Of a stretch of 64,000 nt of DNA, positions 11,232 through 23,351 are shown piece by piece. The notes under the pieces were generated by a model. The model made no database searches, was not told the origin of the DNA, and saw only the letters and a list, made by a program, of their open reading frames with translations. The stretch is from the NCBI GenBank assembly GCA_024138025.1, contig JAMXBD010000643.1, forward strand, positions 186,001 to 250,000. Direction: 5' to 3'. The stretch comes from Combretum micranthum. Lineage: Eukaryota > Streptophyta > Magnoliopsida > Myrtales > Combretaceae. Both the position numbers and the translations under genes were made by a program. Position 1 is the stretch's first letter. Each line of letters begins with the position of its first letter.

Positions 11232-14200
11232 CACACACACACACACACAAACACATTAACAAGTGCCTAGGGACACTTCTTAAGATGCTCAAGAAAGAAA
11301 ATTTTAGCTTTCTAAAGCAGATCACACACTTAATGAAAAAGCAAGTATATTCAAAGGAGGAGAAGATTCTCCTCTCCTTACCACCCGCACCCAAAAAAAG
11401 AAAAAAGAAAAGAAAAGAAAAAGGAAAAAGAGAAGAAGAAGAAGAAGAAGGTCTTGGCCATTAATAAGTACTCCACAGCACCCTTTAGCATTATATATAT
11501 ATATATATATATTGTGTGTGCATGCGTGCATGGGTTTATATATACAAATCATTTTCTTGCCACCTAATAGACATTTGTGCAACTAGTCCAGATAAGATAC
11601 AAATTGCCACTTCAACCACATAATATATTTGGAATGCTATTTTGCTGAAGACAAAAGGACAGGAGGATACAGATCCTAAACTCCAACCTTCAATCTTCTT
11701 TCTTTAATATATAGTAAAAATAGCAGATAAATGTGAAACTCTATAAGGTATATCTTGCATGTGACAGAAAGGGAGTGTAAACCTTTAATTTTTTAGAAAT
11801 ATTCAGAATTTGGAACATACTCTCAGGTATTTTGCTTGACATCTCAAGTATTTCTGCCTGAGTCTGAGATATTTCATCTTTCACCTGGGAAGCAATGCTC
11901 TCTTGCTCGGAAACAGAATCAGGACCCCCAACTTCAGCAGTAACAACATTATTATTCTCATCCTGCAATTTTTGCCTCAACAGTTTCTCCTGCATATTTC
12001 AAGGTTATTTAGAACACAATTATGTGTTTAAAAAAGAATTGAAAACCTCAACATATGAATTTGAAATCTTGGTGCAGTTTATGCTACCTTATCTCTTGCT
12101 GCCTGAAGATTTTCTTTGGTTTCCTTGACCATTTTATGAACTTGTTGTTCCATTTATCTATGTAACTCCTAAAATATCTGAAACAAAATTTTTGAAGGGA
12201 AAAATATTAGAGAAAGAAAATACAAACTATATCAAGTTAATGATTAATAAATGCCAGTCCTCACTCGGTATTGAGAGCTTCATCACAAAGAAAATTCAGG
12301 ATTTTGATCTTTTTAAAGAAGTCTAACTCATAATAGCCAACGACAGCTTCATCAATAAATTCTGGAGATATTTCTTTCAGTTCACACTTGGATTGAGAAA
12401 CATATTTCCCCACAGCTTTCAACCATGAATGTATACCATCTGTCGGATATGGAGAATGCCTACACACACACACACACATAAAAAAAAAACAAAAAAAACA
12501 AAACAAAAACAAAAATCAAATGCTTGTTATATACACTTAGAAAGAAATAATGTTGCTATTAGCTGAGGATATACTTTTCTCCCAGATCCTTTTGTATGAA
12601 AGACAGCAACTGAAGTTGAAATTGGACTGCCAAAGAAACCCTTCCTGTACGCTTGCTTCTCCCAGAAAGTAGGTCTCCAATCACAGATTTAGCATATCCT
12701 CTTGAAAAATTGAGCAGCTGACAGAAAATAAGCTATTAGATACAGCTAAAAAAGCATTATGACGAAGCACTATAGCTTCAAACCAAATTTCATGCTATAT
12801 TATTTTGGCATAAACAAGAAAGATTATCACAACAACAAGACAAAAGGATATTCAGGATACAGAAAAAGTAAAGGGAAACCAAAATAAATATGTAAATAAA
12901 AACCTTGAATCACCTTGTCAAATGCAGCACAGAACTCCAAAAATTGCAAAGTATCTCCTATGGCCTCCACAGGTATATCAATACCAGCAACAGTTGTCAA
13001 GGCAGTGACTTCTGGTAGGGGGATCACAGGCTCTGATAATGCTTCATCCATTCGGCTACTTTTTGATCTCCCATCCTCATGATGTTTTTCCTTGTCTTTT
13101 CGTTTCTTTGGTTTTCCTTTCTTGACACCTTCAGGGCCAAATTCTCCTATGCCATGTGGTTTCTCAATTTCACTACTGTTAGAATTACCTCCACCTTCCG
13201 TAATGATGTCATTATCAGCACTCTTTATCAATGAATCATCAGGCATATTTTCATTGGATACATCTCTTAATCCATCACTATGTAGTTTCTCAGAATTCAT
13301 CTGCTCATCGTTTGAATTCAAAGTCTGGAAATGCAAATTAGTATGAAAATTGCCATCGTAAGTATTTTCTTTTCCCAACTTGCAAGGCCGGTCAAGAACA
13401 GCCTCCTGGAAGTGTTAATTAAGCTAGCTTCAATAAAGGCATCAAGCATGCCTCTTAATGTCCTATCGATTTACACACAGGAAAAAGGAAATAATGCAAA
13501 CCTTTATTGAAGCAGAAGAACCATTAAACAAGTCCATCTCTTGTACAGTGTTCCCACGATCTAACAATTCAGGAGGTCTATGAAGCAGCAGCTCAGACAC
13601 AGAGGAAAATCCATGTTTACTTGCCATCAAGAAACCAGTCGGCTTTTGGCCTCTCTTCTTCCTAAGGAATCATTTCCATACCATCAATAAACCACAAAAC
13701 TGCCACCAAACATGATACAGCCAAATAGTCATGACCATAAGAGAACAAACTTACATGCAAGTACTGCAATTACAGATGCCTCTGCATTTGGGACATTTCC
13801 AATCATCTAACTGTGCCACATCTGCAGCATCCTCTCCATATCTATGTCAGAAAATAAAATAAAATAATAAAATAAGAATCAAACTCCAATAAAAAGTCAG
13901 TTTTTATGTGATATTTTTTATGATTCTGTTTCTTAAGAACAGAAAACTCTCTCCTACTTAACCCTCGTTTTTGCCTTTGATTTTCAATCTGCAATTCAAG
14001 CAAGAGTGTCACATATGTCATACATGGTAGTAAATCCTGTTTTATTATTTATGGTTGAGAGCAACAGCTATTGTTTTGGCCAACACAAGGATGATCTCTC
14101 GGTGTGAAAGGGTTGTTACTCATAGTACAATTTACTTTTTTAGTGGTATGTGTTTGTGTGCATGAATTTTGTCGATATAGCTTATAGGCATAGATAATAA

Positions 14201-15653
14201 CAAATGTGAAATTACATTATCCTACTCAAAATGGAGTGTTCAACCGTGTATAAAAAAGTGGAAAGAATACAAAATGGACAAAACAGAAAGGAGGACAAGA
14301 CGGCCTTAGTTATGTACAAAATGATGTTCTCAAGTCTATTAGGAGACGTGGCTCATCAAGATGCTTGATTTATTCAAATAAAGTACATACAAACAGCCAA
14401 AGATAACAATCATTAGTCTATTTACAGGAAAGTAAGGTTGGCATAGACGCCTCACATTTCAATCCTTCCATAAAAAGTATATACAAGCAGCAAAAGCTTA
14501 TTCGTACGAGTCTACTTATACGAGAGGGAGATTGGTCACGATGTTTGACATTTCGTTCCTGCCAAGTTCCATGCAAAGAACATACAAGACGCATATTCAC
14601 TAGTTTACTTATGGGGAGGGGTCTTTGCTGACACAATTGACGTCCGTTCCCTCCATACAAAGCATATACAAGAAGCAAATGCTAACTTTTACTAGTGTAC
14701 TCCTTGGGAGAGAGGGGTTGGCCAAAACACCTGATCTTTCATTACCTTCCATATAAAGTATATGCAATCTGAGAAAGCCCTACATTCCTTCTAGGGTTGG
14801 GTACCCATGACAGGCCAGCTATTGTAGAGTATCAACAATTAAATGATAATGAACAAGGAACTTTTTAGCAATCAAATTTTCGTGCAGTATTAGCTTAAAT
14901 GTCTTACCAAATGTTGGAGGGTCATAAATAATATAAATATAACCAGCATGGTCTTTTGGGACCCTTAAATCAAATCATTATTACAGCCAATCATGCATTT
15001 TACGGTATGCAGATGCGGTAAATGGATTATTAAATGATGAGATACATAAATTCAATAACTTAGATTACAATGGAAACGAACTGATTATGCGATTGAAATT
15101 AAGTTAGTCTTAAAACATCATCTAAAACAACTCGTACTAACCTTTTCAAGAGGCACTTTGAACAGAAATGCACGGCGCACCGTTTGTTCACTCCCATACT
15201 CTTGCAGGAAGCAACAGGTTCGGAAGCCTTGTGACGACACTTCAATATCCAAACATGAAAACATAATCCACTGATCAGCATGAAAACAGCAAGAAAACCC
15301 TAATTCTCTCCACATAACAGCATAATACATCAATAATCCTCAGAAACAACACCAACGAAATAACGTCGTCAAACAACTATAATATAAGCTCCGCCGCATG
15401 CTCACAGATCAAGTGATATATATATAAATATACAAGGAACGCAAAAACAAACAAACAAACACAAGAAAAAGAGTCGAAGAAATGGAAGAGAATTTACTTG
15501 GTGGCAGTACTTTATATTGGTAGTAGCAGGAGGAGAAGGAGGGGCAGGAACAGCAGGGAGAGCAGGAGATTGGTGTAGTTGTGGAGTCGTTTGGTTATCA
15601 GAGCCTTCAAGGGAGATCTCTTTCTCTCTCTCCACAATTAACTCGTCTTCCAT
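8813..15653 (-). CDS. zf-4CXXC_R1 (CDCA7-type) zinc-finger protein with DDT/WHIM-like region; possibly decaying
   Basis: Predicted exons on the minus strand: 15653-15498, 15239-15142, 13841-13755, 13661-13502, 13405-12914, 12717-12575, 12459-12265, 12168-12088, 11989-11821, 9569-9459, 9370-9274, 8852-8813. All use GT-AG. The restored product would be about 610 residues. Residues ~49-120 read CHQCRHK, RCAVHFCSKCLLKRYGED, WKCPKCRGICNCSTC and KKRGQKPTG. This is the cysteine-rich zf-4CXXC_R1 domain of CDCA7 proteins, nuclear factors linked to DNA-methylation maintenance with DDM1/HELLS remodellers. A Lys/Glu-rich linker follows. Residues ~305-380 (IGDTLQFLEFCAAFDK, LNFSRGYAKSVIGDLL) resemble a DDT domain, known to contact ISWI-type remodellers, followed by a WHIM-like LNFLCDEAL. 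The C-terminal part has DADGRVFWKLK and DDQWFFFDAD. The start is the first ATG after a GA-rich leader. The exon 7/8 junction is damaged (see separate entry). The domain call is firm; the last exons are less certain. Confidence 0.85.
9665..11090. repeat. Diverged ~760-bp duplication inside intron 9
   Basis: Blocks in 9675-10270 recur in the same order in 10438-11090. Examples are TACTCATATAGCTGT/TACTCAAATAGCTGT, CATAAGTTTCCAGAGGCCAGGC/CATAAGTTTCAAAAAAATCAGGC (first bases shown only), ACTCAACATTGAAA/ACTCAACATCAAAA and ACAAGATTCAGAAAT/ACAAGATTCAGAACT. It is an old tandem segmental duplication enlarging the intron. Confidence 0.7.
11188..11249. repeat. Compound microsatellite (AT)n(AG)n(AC)n
   Basis: Consecutive runs of AT, AG and AC dinucleotides in intron 9. 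Further simple repeats nearby are poly(A) at 11095-11117, (GAA)n around 11433-11450 and (AT)n around 11493-11512. Another (AC)n sits at 12462-12479, just upstream of the exon 7 acceptor, where it forms part of the polypyrimidine side on the minus strand. Confidence 0.9.
12168..12265 (-). other. Damaged exon 7/8 junction in the zinc-finger gene
   Basis: Exon 7 ends ...AATACCGA before GTGAGG, leaving phase 2. Exon 8 (12168-12088, exactly 81 nt) makes sense only in phase 0, as ELHR-stop-MEQQVHKMVKETKENLQ, joining in frame to EKLLRQKLQDE in exon 9. Two lesions would explain this: loss of one G from an original GAG|GTGAGG donor, and a CAA to TAA change at the fifth codon of exon 8. With the splice sites as seen, translation would shift frame in exon 8 and stop soon after entering exon 9, giving a product of about 475 residues that lacks the C-terminal third. 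Confidence 0.6.
14360..14770. repeat. Degenerate ~100-bp tandem repeat in intron 2
   Basis: Four diverged units, each starting AAAG(T/C/A)A(C/T)ATACAA, at about 14380, 14474, 14575 and 14659; a fifth start lies at 14755. Each unit contains an ACTAGT/AGTCTA-like core, a purine-rich GAGGGAG-like stretch and a pyrimidine-rich end CTTCCAT. It lies inside the intron between exons 2 and 3 of the zinc-finger gene. Confidence 0.7.
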
Positions 15654-15659
15654 TAAGAT

Positions 15660-15680
15660 GAGAGAGAGAGAGAGAGAGCA
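15660..15680. repeat. GA/CT microsatellite in the 5' leader
   Basis: A (GA)n run lies 7 bp upstream of the start codon of the minus-strand zinc-finger gene, so the transcript would carry a CT-rich leader. CT/GA tracts next to the start are common in plant promoters and 5' leaders. No TATA box was assigned. Confidence 0.75.
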
Positions 15681-15719
15681 GGAAATAATTCCAGTACAAG
15701 AATCTCGCTGAATCTTCCG

Positions 15720-16270
15720 TTGGAACTTGGAACTGAAATCGCTGGGCTGTGTGTTTTGGAGTTCTAGTCTGTCTGAGTTTGTAAAATATAAATGTAAATA
15801 TGCAGATGTTTACGATGGAGATGAATGATTACATTTTATGGAATTTCGGACAAATTTGGAATAAGATCTGCTCTTTCCCTTCCATGAAAAAACTGAGGCG
15901 GGAATTTGAACAATGTTTTTTAGTTATTTTCTTTTCCATATTTTTTCCTGCCAGGAATAGTGCCAGATTACGGTCAATGTACATTGGTCTAGGTTAGCCT
16001 AAGCATGATTGGTTTCCTGTCGTGGCTGTAAGTTTTTACTTGGTTTTTGGTACTTCTGTTTTTTTTCCCGACTTTATTTAATTCATTCGTTGATCTTGTT
16101 ACTTACAAAATTAGTTTAAAATTCCATAAGTAATATTAAAATTGTGAAGAAAAAATAAAAATATATATATCTTGGGAAAATGTAAAGCAAAATCACCAAT
16201 ATGAGAAAAAGAAAATTTGCTTAGAGTAACATTTAAATCTAAATAATTATTCAAAGTCAAGTTGGTTTAG
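15720..16270. other. Promoter-side spacer of the zinc-finger gene
   Basis: The minus-strand gene is transcribed away from here, so its promoter should lie in this stretch. I see no clear TATA box. A 65-codon open frame at 15800-15997 has no recognisable domain. Confidence 0.45.
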
Positions 16271-16274
16271 TAAA

Positions 16275-19200
16275 GACAACCGTGAAAAAATCAATGGATC
16301 GGTCTTTTCCTTCAAATTGCCCTAAAAAGACAGTGCAAAAGGATGATGTAGATGTCCGATAAGAGCTTTTTGTAGAACTAGAAAATCAGAGGATCAGAAC
16401 TAGCTTATCTTCAAAAAAAGTACATTGAGCGCATAATAACTCTTGTTTAATTTGTGTATATAAAGATATTATAACTAACTAGATGCATTTACTTTCCAAT
16501 ATTATCTATGATGCACCAATTTAAGTAAATAAATCAAGAAATGCAAAAGAGTTAATAAAGATGCTATGCCGCAACTTTTTCTTTCTTAGCTCTACTCATT
16601 TGTTCGAGATGTGCATGATGACTCTCTAGGGATTTTCTCTGGTATAAAACTCATTGTAAACCTTAGCTTATGCCTATAAAGATATTATAATTGATCAAAT
16701 AGATTTACTTTCCAATATTACCAATTATGCACAAAATGAAGTTAATAAGCCGAGAAAAAGCAGAAAAAGCTAGTAAAGATGTCATGCTACAACTTTTTCT
16801 TTTCAAGTTTCATTCATTTGCCTAAAACGCATATGATGGCTCTATAAGAATTTCCCTTGTAAAGAAGTCGATGTAAACCCTAATTACGTATAAAACAACA
16901 ATGTAAGAAGTAGAGCATCTTATGAAAAATTACATTGAGCTCATACTAACTCTCGTTTAATTTACACTTGTAAATATATTATAATTGATCAAATAGATTT
17001 ACTTTCCTATATTACTTGTGATGCACAAAATGAAGTTAATAAATAGAGAAATGTAGAAGAGCTAATGAATATGCTATACTACAACTTTTTCTTTTAGTTT
17101 CATTTGTTTGCTTAAAACATATGTCATGACTCTACAAGAATTTCCCTTAGAAGTGAAGTCGATGTAAACCCAGTTACATATAAAACCACAATATGAGAAG
17201 TAGAGCATCCCATGAAAAAGGTATGTTGAGCACATACTAGCTCTCGTTTAATTTATGCTTGTAAATACATTATAATTGATCAAATAGATTTATTTTCCAA
17301 CAATATCTATGATGCACTAATGAAGTTAATAAATCGAGAAATGCAAAAGAACAAATAAATATGCTATGCTACAGTTTTTTCTTTTTTAGTTTCATCCGTT
17401 TGCTCAAAAGGTATATGATGATTCTATAGGAATATCATTTGGTAGAAAAGTTGATGTAAACCCTAATTATGTATAAAACCATAAGATAAGAAGTAGAGCA
17501 TCTCATGAAAGAAGTACGTTGAGCACATACTAACTCTCATTTAATTTATGCTTGTAAAGATATTATAATTGATCAAATAGATTTACATTCCAACGTTACT
17601 TATGATGCACAAATGAAGTTAATAAATCAAGAAATGCATAAAAGCTAATAAAGATGAACAGCTTTTTTATTTTTAGTTTCATCTGTTTACTCGAAATGTA
17701 TATGATGACTATATAGGAATTTCCTTTGGTAGATAAGTCAATGCAAACTCCAATTACATATAAAATCACAAGATAAGAAGTAGAACATCTCATGAAAAAA
17801 GTACGTTCAGCACATACTAACTCTCATTTAATTTATGCTTGCAAAGATATTATAATTGATCAAATAGATTAACTTTCCAACATTACCTATGATGCATAGA
17901 TGAAGTTAATAAATCGAAAAAATGCAGAAGAGCTAATTAAGATGCTATGTTAAAGCTTTTTCTTTTTTAGTTTCATCTGTTTGCTCAAAACATATATGAT
18001 GACTTTATCGGAATTTCCTTTGGTACAAAAGTTGGTGTAAACCCTAATTATGCATAAAACCACAAGATAAGAAGTAGAGCTTCTCATGAAAGAAGTACGA
18101 TGAGCACATACTAACTCTCATTTAATTTATGCTTGTAAAGATATTATAATCGATCAAATAGATATACATTCCAACATTACCAATGGTGCACAAATAGAGT
18201 TAATAAATAAGGAATGCAGAAGAGCTAATAAAGATGTTATGCTACAACTTTTTGTTTTTCGGTTTCATCCGTTTGCTCAAAAAGTATATGATGACTTTAT
18301 AGGAATTTCCTTTGGAAGAGAAGTCGGTGTAAACCCTAATTACGTGAAAGTCAATGGATGCATCGGTCTTTCCCTTCAATTTGCCCTAAAAAAATACTGC
18401 AAGACGATGTTATAGATGTCTGATAAGAGTTTTTCTAGCACTAGAAAATCAGAGGGTCAAAACCGGCATCCTCCGTGAAAGAACTACATGGAGCACATAA
18501 TAACTATCATTTAATTTATGCTTATGAAGATATTATAACTAACCAAATGCATTTACTTTCCAACATTATCTATGATGCACCAAATTGAGTTAATAAATCA
18601 AGAAATGCAAAAGAGCTAATAAAAATGTTACGTTGCAACATTTTCTTTTTTAGTTTCATTCATCTGTTCGACATATACATGATGGCTCTATAGGGATTTG
18701 CTTTGGTAGATAAGATGATGTAAACCCGAGTTACAAATAAAACCATAAGATAAGAAGTAGAGCATCCCGTGAAAGAAGCATGATGAGCTCATATTAACGC
18801 CCATTTAATTTATGCTTGTAAAGATATCATAATTGATCAAATAGATATACTCTCCAACATCATTTATAATGCACAAATGAAGTTAATAAATTGAGAAACG
18901 CAGAAGAGCTAATAAAGATGCTATGCAGAAACTTTTTCTTTTTTTATTTCATTCGTTTGCTCAAAACATATAGGATGACTCTATAGGAATTTTCTTTGGT
19001 AGAAAACTCGATACAAATCCAAGTAACGTATCAAAGCACAAGATAAAATGTAGATCGTCTCATGAAAAAAGTACCTTGAGCACATACTCACTCTCATTTA
19101 ATTCATGCTTGTAAAGATATTATAATTGATCAAATAGGTTTACTTTCCAACATTAACTATGATGCACAAATGAAATTAATAAATCGAGAAATGCAAAAGA

Positions 19201-20303
19201 GCTAATAAAGATGTTATGCAACAACTTTTTCTTCTTTACTTTCATTCGTTTGCTCAAAATGTATATGATAACTGCATAGGAATTTTATTTGGTAGAGAAG
19301 TCGGTGTAAACATTGTAAAACCACAACATAAAAAGTAAAGCATCTCATGAAAGAAGTACGCTTAGCACATACTAACACTCATTTGACTTATGCTTGTAAA
19401 GATATTACCATTATCAAATAGATTTACTTTCCAACATTACTTTTGATGCACAAATGAAGTTAATAAATTGAGAATTGCAAAAGAGTTAATAAATATGCTA
19501 TGCTATAACATTTTCTTATTTAGTTTCATTCGTTTGGTCAAAACGTATATGACTCTATAAGAATTTCCATCGGTAAAGAAGTCGGTGTAAACCCTAGTTA
19601 CGTATAAAACCACAAGATAAGAAGTAAAGTATCTCATTTAAGAAGTATGTTGAGCATATACAAACTCTCGTTTTAATCTATAATTGTAAAGATATTATAA
19701 TTGATAGAATAGAGTTAATTTCTAACATTACCTATGATGCATAAATGAAGTTAATAAATTAAGAAATGTAGAACAGCTAATGAAAATGCTACGCTACAAC
19801 TTTTTCTTTTTTAGTTTCATTCGTTTGGTCAAAACATATATAATGACTCTATAAGAATTTCCTTTGGTAGAAAAGTCCGTATAAACCCTAGTTACATATA
19901 AAACCACAAGATAAGAAGTATAGCCTCTTACGAAAGAAGTACGACAATCGCATCCGACTCTTGTTTAATTTATGCTTGTAAAGATATTATAATTGATAAA
20001 ATAGATTCACTTTTCAACATTACCTATGATGCATAAATGAAGTTAATAAATCGAGAAATACAGAAGAGTTAATAAGGATACTATGCTGAAACTTTTTCTT
20101 TTTTAGTTTCATTTGATCGCTCAAAACATTCATGATGAATTTATAGGAATTTCTATTGATAGAGAAGTCAATGTAAACCTTAGTTACATATAAAACCATA
20201 AGATAAGAAGTAGATCTTCTCGTGAAAGAAGTACGTTGATCACATACTAGCTCCCGTTTAATTTATGCTTGTAAAGATATTATAATTGATCAAATAGATT
20301 TAC
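16275..20303 (+). repeat. ~290-bp satellite, block 1 (about 13-14 units)
   Basis: Head-to-tail units with a period of about 287-294 bp. The landmark GATGCACAAATGAAGTTAAT and its variants fall near 17022, 17311, 17604, 17891 and so on. Other constant parts are AAGATATTATAATTGATCAA, a T-rich CTTTTTCTTTTTTAGTTTCA, a GACTCTATAGGAATTTCC-like segment and TAAACCCTA. Units differ by roughly 10-20%, so the array is old. Short open frames inside it are not conserved between units and are not genes. The monomer family is unknown to me. Confidence 0.93.
18343..18475 (+). repeat. Second copy of the array's left-edge sequence
   Basis: The ~125-bp sequence at the left edge of the array (about 16278-16405), with CAATGGATCGGTCTTT, TTGCCCTAAAAA, GATGTCCGATAAGAGCT and CTAGAAAATCAGAGG, recurs here inside block 1 as CATCGGTCTTTCCCTTCAA, TTGCCCTAAAAA, GATGTCTGATAAGAGTT and CTAGAAAATCAGAGG. 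It replaces part of the normal unit. The spacing is about 2.07 kb, suggesting that a multi-unit segment including the edge was duplicated. Confidence 0.8.
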
Positions 20304-23300
20304 TGTCACATCCCAATAGTTTAACCAAGACAGTCCGCCGTACATTCTAAATGAAAATGATAGTTGGTGGCCTTAACCATCATTAGCAAGTAGAATATAC
20401 AAGGCTTATCTCATTAAACCAATGTATTGACAACTCTCAAGTGATGGCCAACACACAGAAATACAAGTAATCTGAAGAAATACCCTTTATACATACCTTT
20501 ACCGTAATATAATCTCAACTCTTCTTACATAATCCATAATATTCTCATCTTCCATTCTACTGAAACCAATTCTGATACTCCTTAGAGAATCTTGTATCTC
20601 TGTAAAAAGATCTATAGGGGTATGAGCATAAAACCACGTGCTCAGTAAGTGGATAAATAAAAGGGTAATTATAAACATTATAGGACAAATCACAAGCATT
20701 GTTATTATTAGAGTGAATTGTGCAGTCAATCGGGATGCCATCCGCGTGATGTTGACCGGTTCATCACGAGATTAGAGAAATTAACCCCACTCTAATCTGG
20801 GTTTCGAGGAGTTAACACAAATTCATTTTCCATAAAACCGGGAATGTGCAATGGGTCTCCTGTTCCTCTCAAAAACCGTTCAGGACTATCCCTCGTAGCT
20901 TGTAACCTTTACTGCGACCCCTCTCTTGTCACTTAGTTCAATAAAGGTTAAAAGAAGAAATCCATTCTCACCTGGACGGTCGGTTTTATGGATGCAAGGA
21001 TGCGAAATGTGTTATGCTATGCATGATCGGTTATTATTTTCACTATATTCTTAATAATACATTCTTCGGTGATCAACAAGTATCCCACACCAAAACAATA
21101 GGATAAGTAAACATCCAATATCAAACAAAATCAATCAACCACACACGTTTATAGCTAATTTACAAGCACAAACAATTATAATGTAAATAATATCCCTTTT
21201 CACAATTACCATATAAATGAACCACTTACAGAAATTGCGATTTACCAGCGTTCCCCTTGAACACCTAATAATATCCAATAAGGAATAGTTATGAGTATCT
21301 ATAGTTTCATATAGAGGCTGGCTAGTCATTTAATCATTGTCCTTCTTTTTCTTGATGTAATTTGCAGGGGTAATAATTCCTAATTTAGCTAATTGGGAAT
21401 GGATTACAATTATTAAAGATATTATGATGTATTTTAATAGGTTTAAATAAAGCATAGTTTTACACTGGCTTTTATTGGATAGTAACTTATATTGAGGTTT
21501 ATTATAGTAAGATAAGTAAGGTTAATATCTAACTTAGAAATTTTAAAAGTTTTAAATTGAGCTAAAAGATTTTAGATATTTTATACTAATTTAACTTTAT
21601 GATGATTAATTTTCTTAACTTTAGAATACTAGAAAATTTATTAAGCGAGCATGTGATGATAATTCTAGGAAATTATGAAATGTTGATAAAATTATCTAGA
21701 TTTTACTTCTCTTCAAAATACCCCTATTAATAATTAGAATTTGAGAATAAGTAGATATTTATTAACTGAGTTGTATAATACTAAATATAATTCATTTTAG
21801 GCTAATGTAGGATCTAATTATTTAGTATAATTATTCCTATAAAATGTACTATAGAAGCAATAGTTAAAAGATTAAGTATAGTTAAATATAAGCTTTATAG
21901 ATATTTGATATTGACAATATAATTAATTTTGTCATTTTCTTGATACTAAGCCTAACTAGATTAAAAATCTTAAATGAGATAATTAGTTTAAGCAAATCTA
22001 AGGGTTATTATTTCTTAAGTATTTGTTAAGTTCTTTGATAATATATTTAAAAGTAGTAAATAACTTAAGGTAGTTTAGTTATAGATTCAAGTTATATAGC
22101 CATTTATAAGGTAATTAGTTTATAATAAATCGTGTAATTATAGAAAAATAGTAGTATATGTTATATCTTTATAAAGTTAACATCTAAGCTTTATAATGAG
22201 CATTTAAAAAGTGGTTAAAAAGTTTCATGTATAATAGAATCATTTTACTATATTTCAACATATAAAATATGCACTAATTAATATTATTTATACTGGCAGA
22301 ATTTAAGATTAATTATTAAAAATAGTAAATGATCAAGAAAAATTACGAAATTTTTATGAGAGATACCTAATATTATGATGAGTTTACCTGTAAAATATCT
22401 TTATGAAAGGAGCTGTAATGACTTCACGAAAATTTCCACAACTTCCGCCCAACCACGGCCAAAACGACCATTTTCGGCCACCTTCTACCACCATGGATTT
22501 GTCGGTAGTATAGAGCATAATTTTTAGTAATAAACTGCAAAATTTGGTGATTTTAGGATGCTCGAAACGAGCTTTGGGAATTTTTCTATGTTGGAACACG
22601 GTATTTATAGCGGTTTATTACGTATTAAAAATGCCAAATGTCATTATTCTTGCATGAAACTTTTTATCTGGTCACATGTAATTAAAACACGTGTCCTGGT
22701 GAGGTGTCAAAATTTTCGGACAGCTGGCGAATTTTTGGTGAATTTTTCATGCATTTTGACACAATTTCAAGAAATTTACAGGATATTTTCTAAGATTAAT
22801 TACATGTTTCGAATTTTCCTAATTTTTTCCAAATTATTCCTGATTTTTCTAGAATATTTAAGGATTTTTTTTCCATTTATATTATTTTTTTGTGTTAGTT
22901 TTGCAATTTTTGTGAATTTAAATGGGCATTTTAGTAATTTTATAAGTTAAAGTATCCTTATTCGAAAAATCTACATTATTTATTGTATTATAGGCTAATT
23001 CTATATTTTATATTTACTTTTATATTACTAGTTACTTTCATACCTTCTAACCATTACTACTTACTAACTATTTTACCTTTTATTATTACTATTATTATTA
23101 TTTATCAAATTGAATTTCATGAGTTTAAATTCTAGAGTGGTTTTATATTATTCCTTGTTTAACTTAATAGGTCATCTGTTTAAATGATTTCCTTTTATTC
23201 TTAGGGTTATTAAGTTTTGATACTTTCTTTTCTTATTGATTATTCCAGACCATTCTAATTATATCCTTAATTTAGTTTATAGTTGTCAAATTAGATGCTT

Positions 23301-23351
23301 TAACATCAATTTACTAATAATTTTGCATCCAATGAAAATCAAGGTGTCACA
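20304..23351 (-). mobile_element. Solo LTR, family B, copy 1 (3,048 bp)
   Basis: It interrupts a satellite unit exactly and is flanked by TTTAC (20299-20303 and 23352-23356). It starts TGTCACATCCC and ends GGTGTCACA. The left end matches the reverse complement of the right end of the element at 30488-35196 (CAGTCCGCCGTA against CAGTCCACCGTA). Sense is inferred as minus because CTATAAATACC lies on that strand at 22601-22611. There is no primer site and no coding region; the 130-codon frame at 22558-22950 is low-complexity and has no domain. It is a solo LTR of a Gypsy-like family with LTRs of about 3 kb. Confidence 0.88.
22601..22611 (-). promoter_or_regulatory. Probable TATA box of LTR family B
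   Basis: On the minus strand this reads CTATAAATACC. The same box appears in the other two family B copies (31180-31190 plus strand; 61259-61269 minus strand). Confidence 0.55.

Noticed and set aside
12912..12920. Later donor for exon 5 (after ...GTGATTCAAG)
   Set aside because: Joining AAG|GT at 12914 to exon 6 gives FCAAFDKLLNFSRGYAK, which fits DDT-type proteins. The later donor shifts the frame of exon 6.
13092..13346. 84-codon plus-strand frame
   Set aside because: It is the antisense shadow of exon 5 of the zinc-finger gene.
22558..22950. 130-codon open frame on the plus strand
   Set aside because: It lies inside a solo LTR, antisense to its probable promoter. It is Phe/Ile/Leu-rich low-complexity text with no domain.
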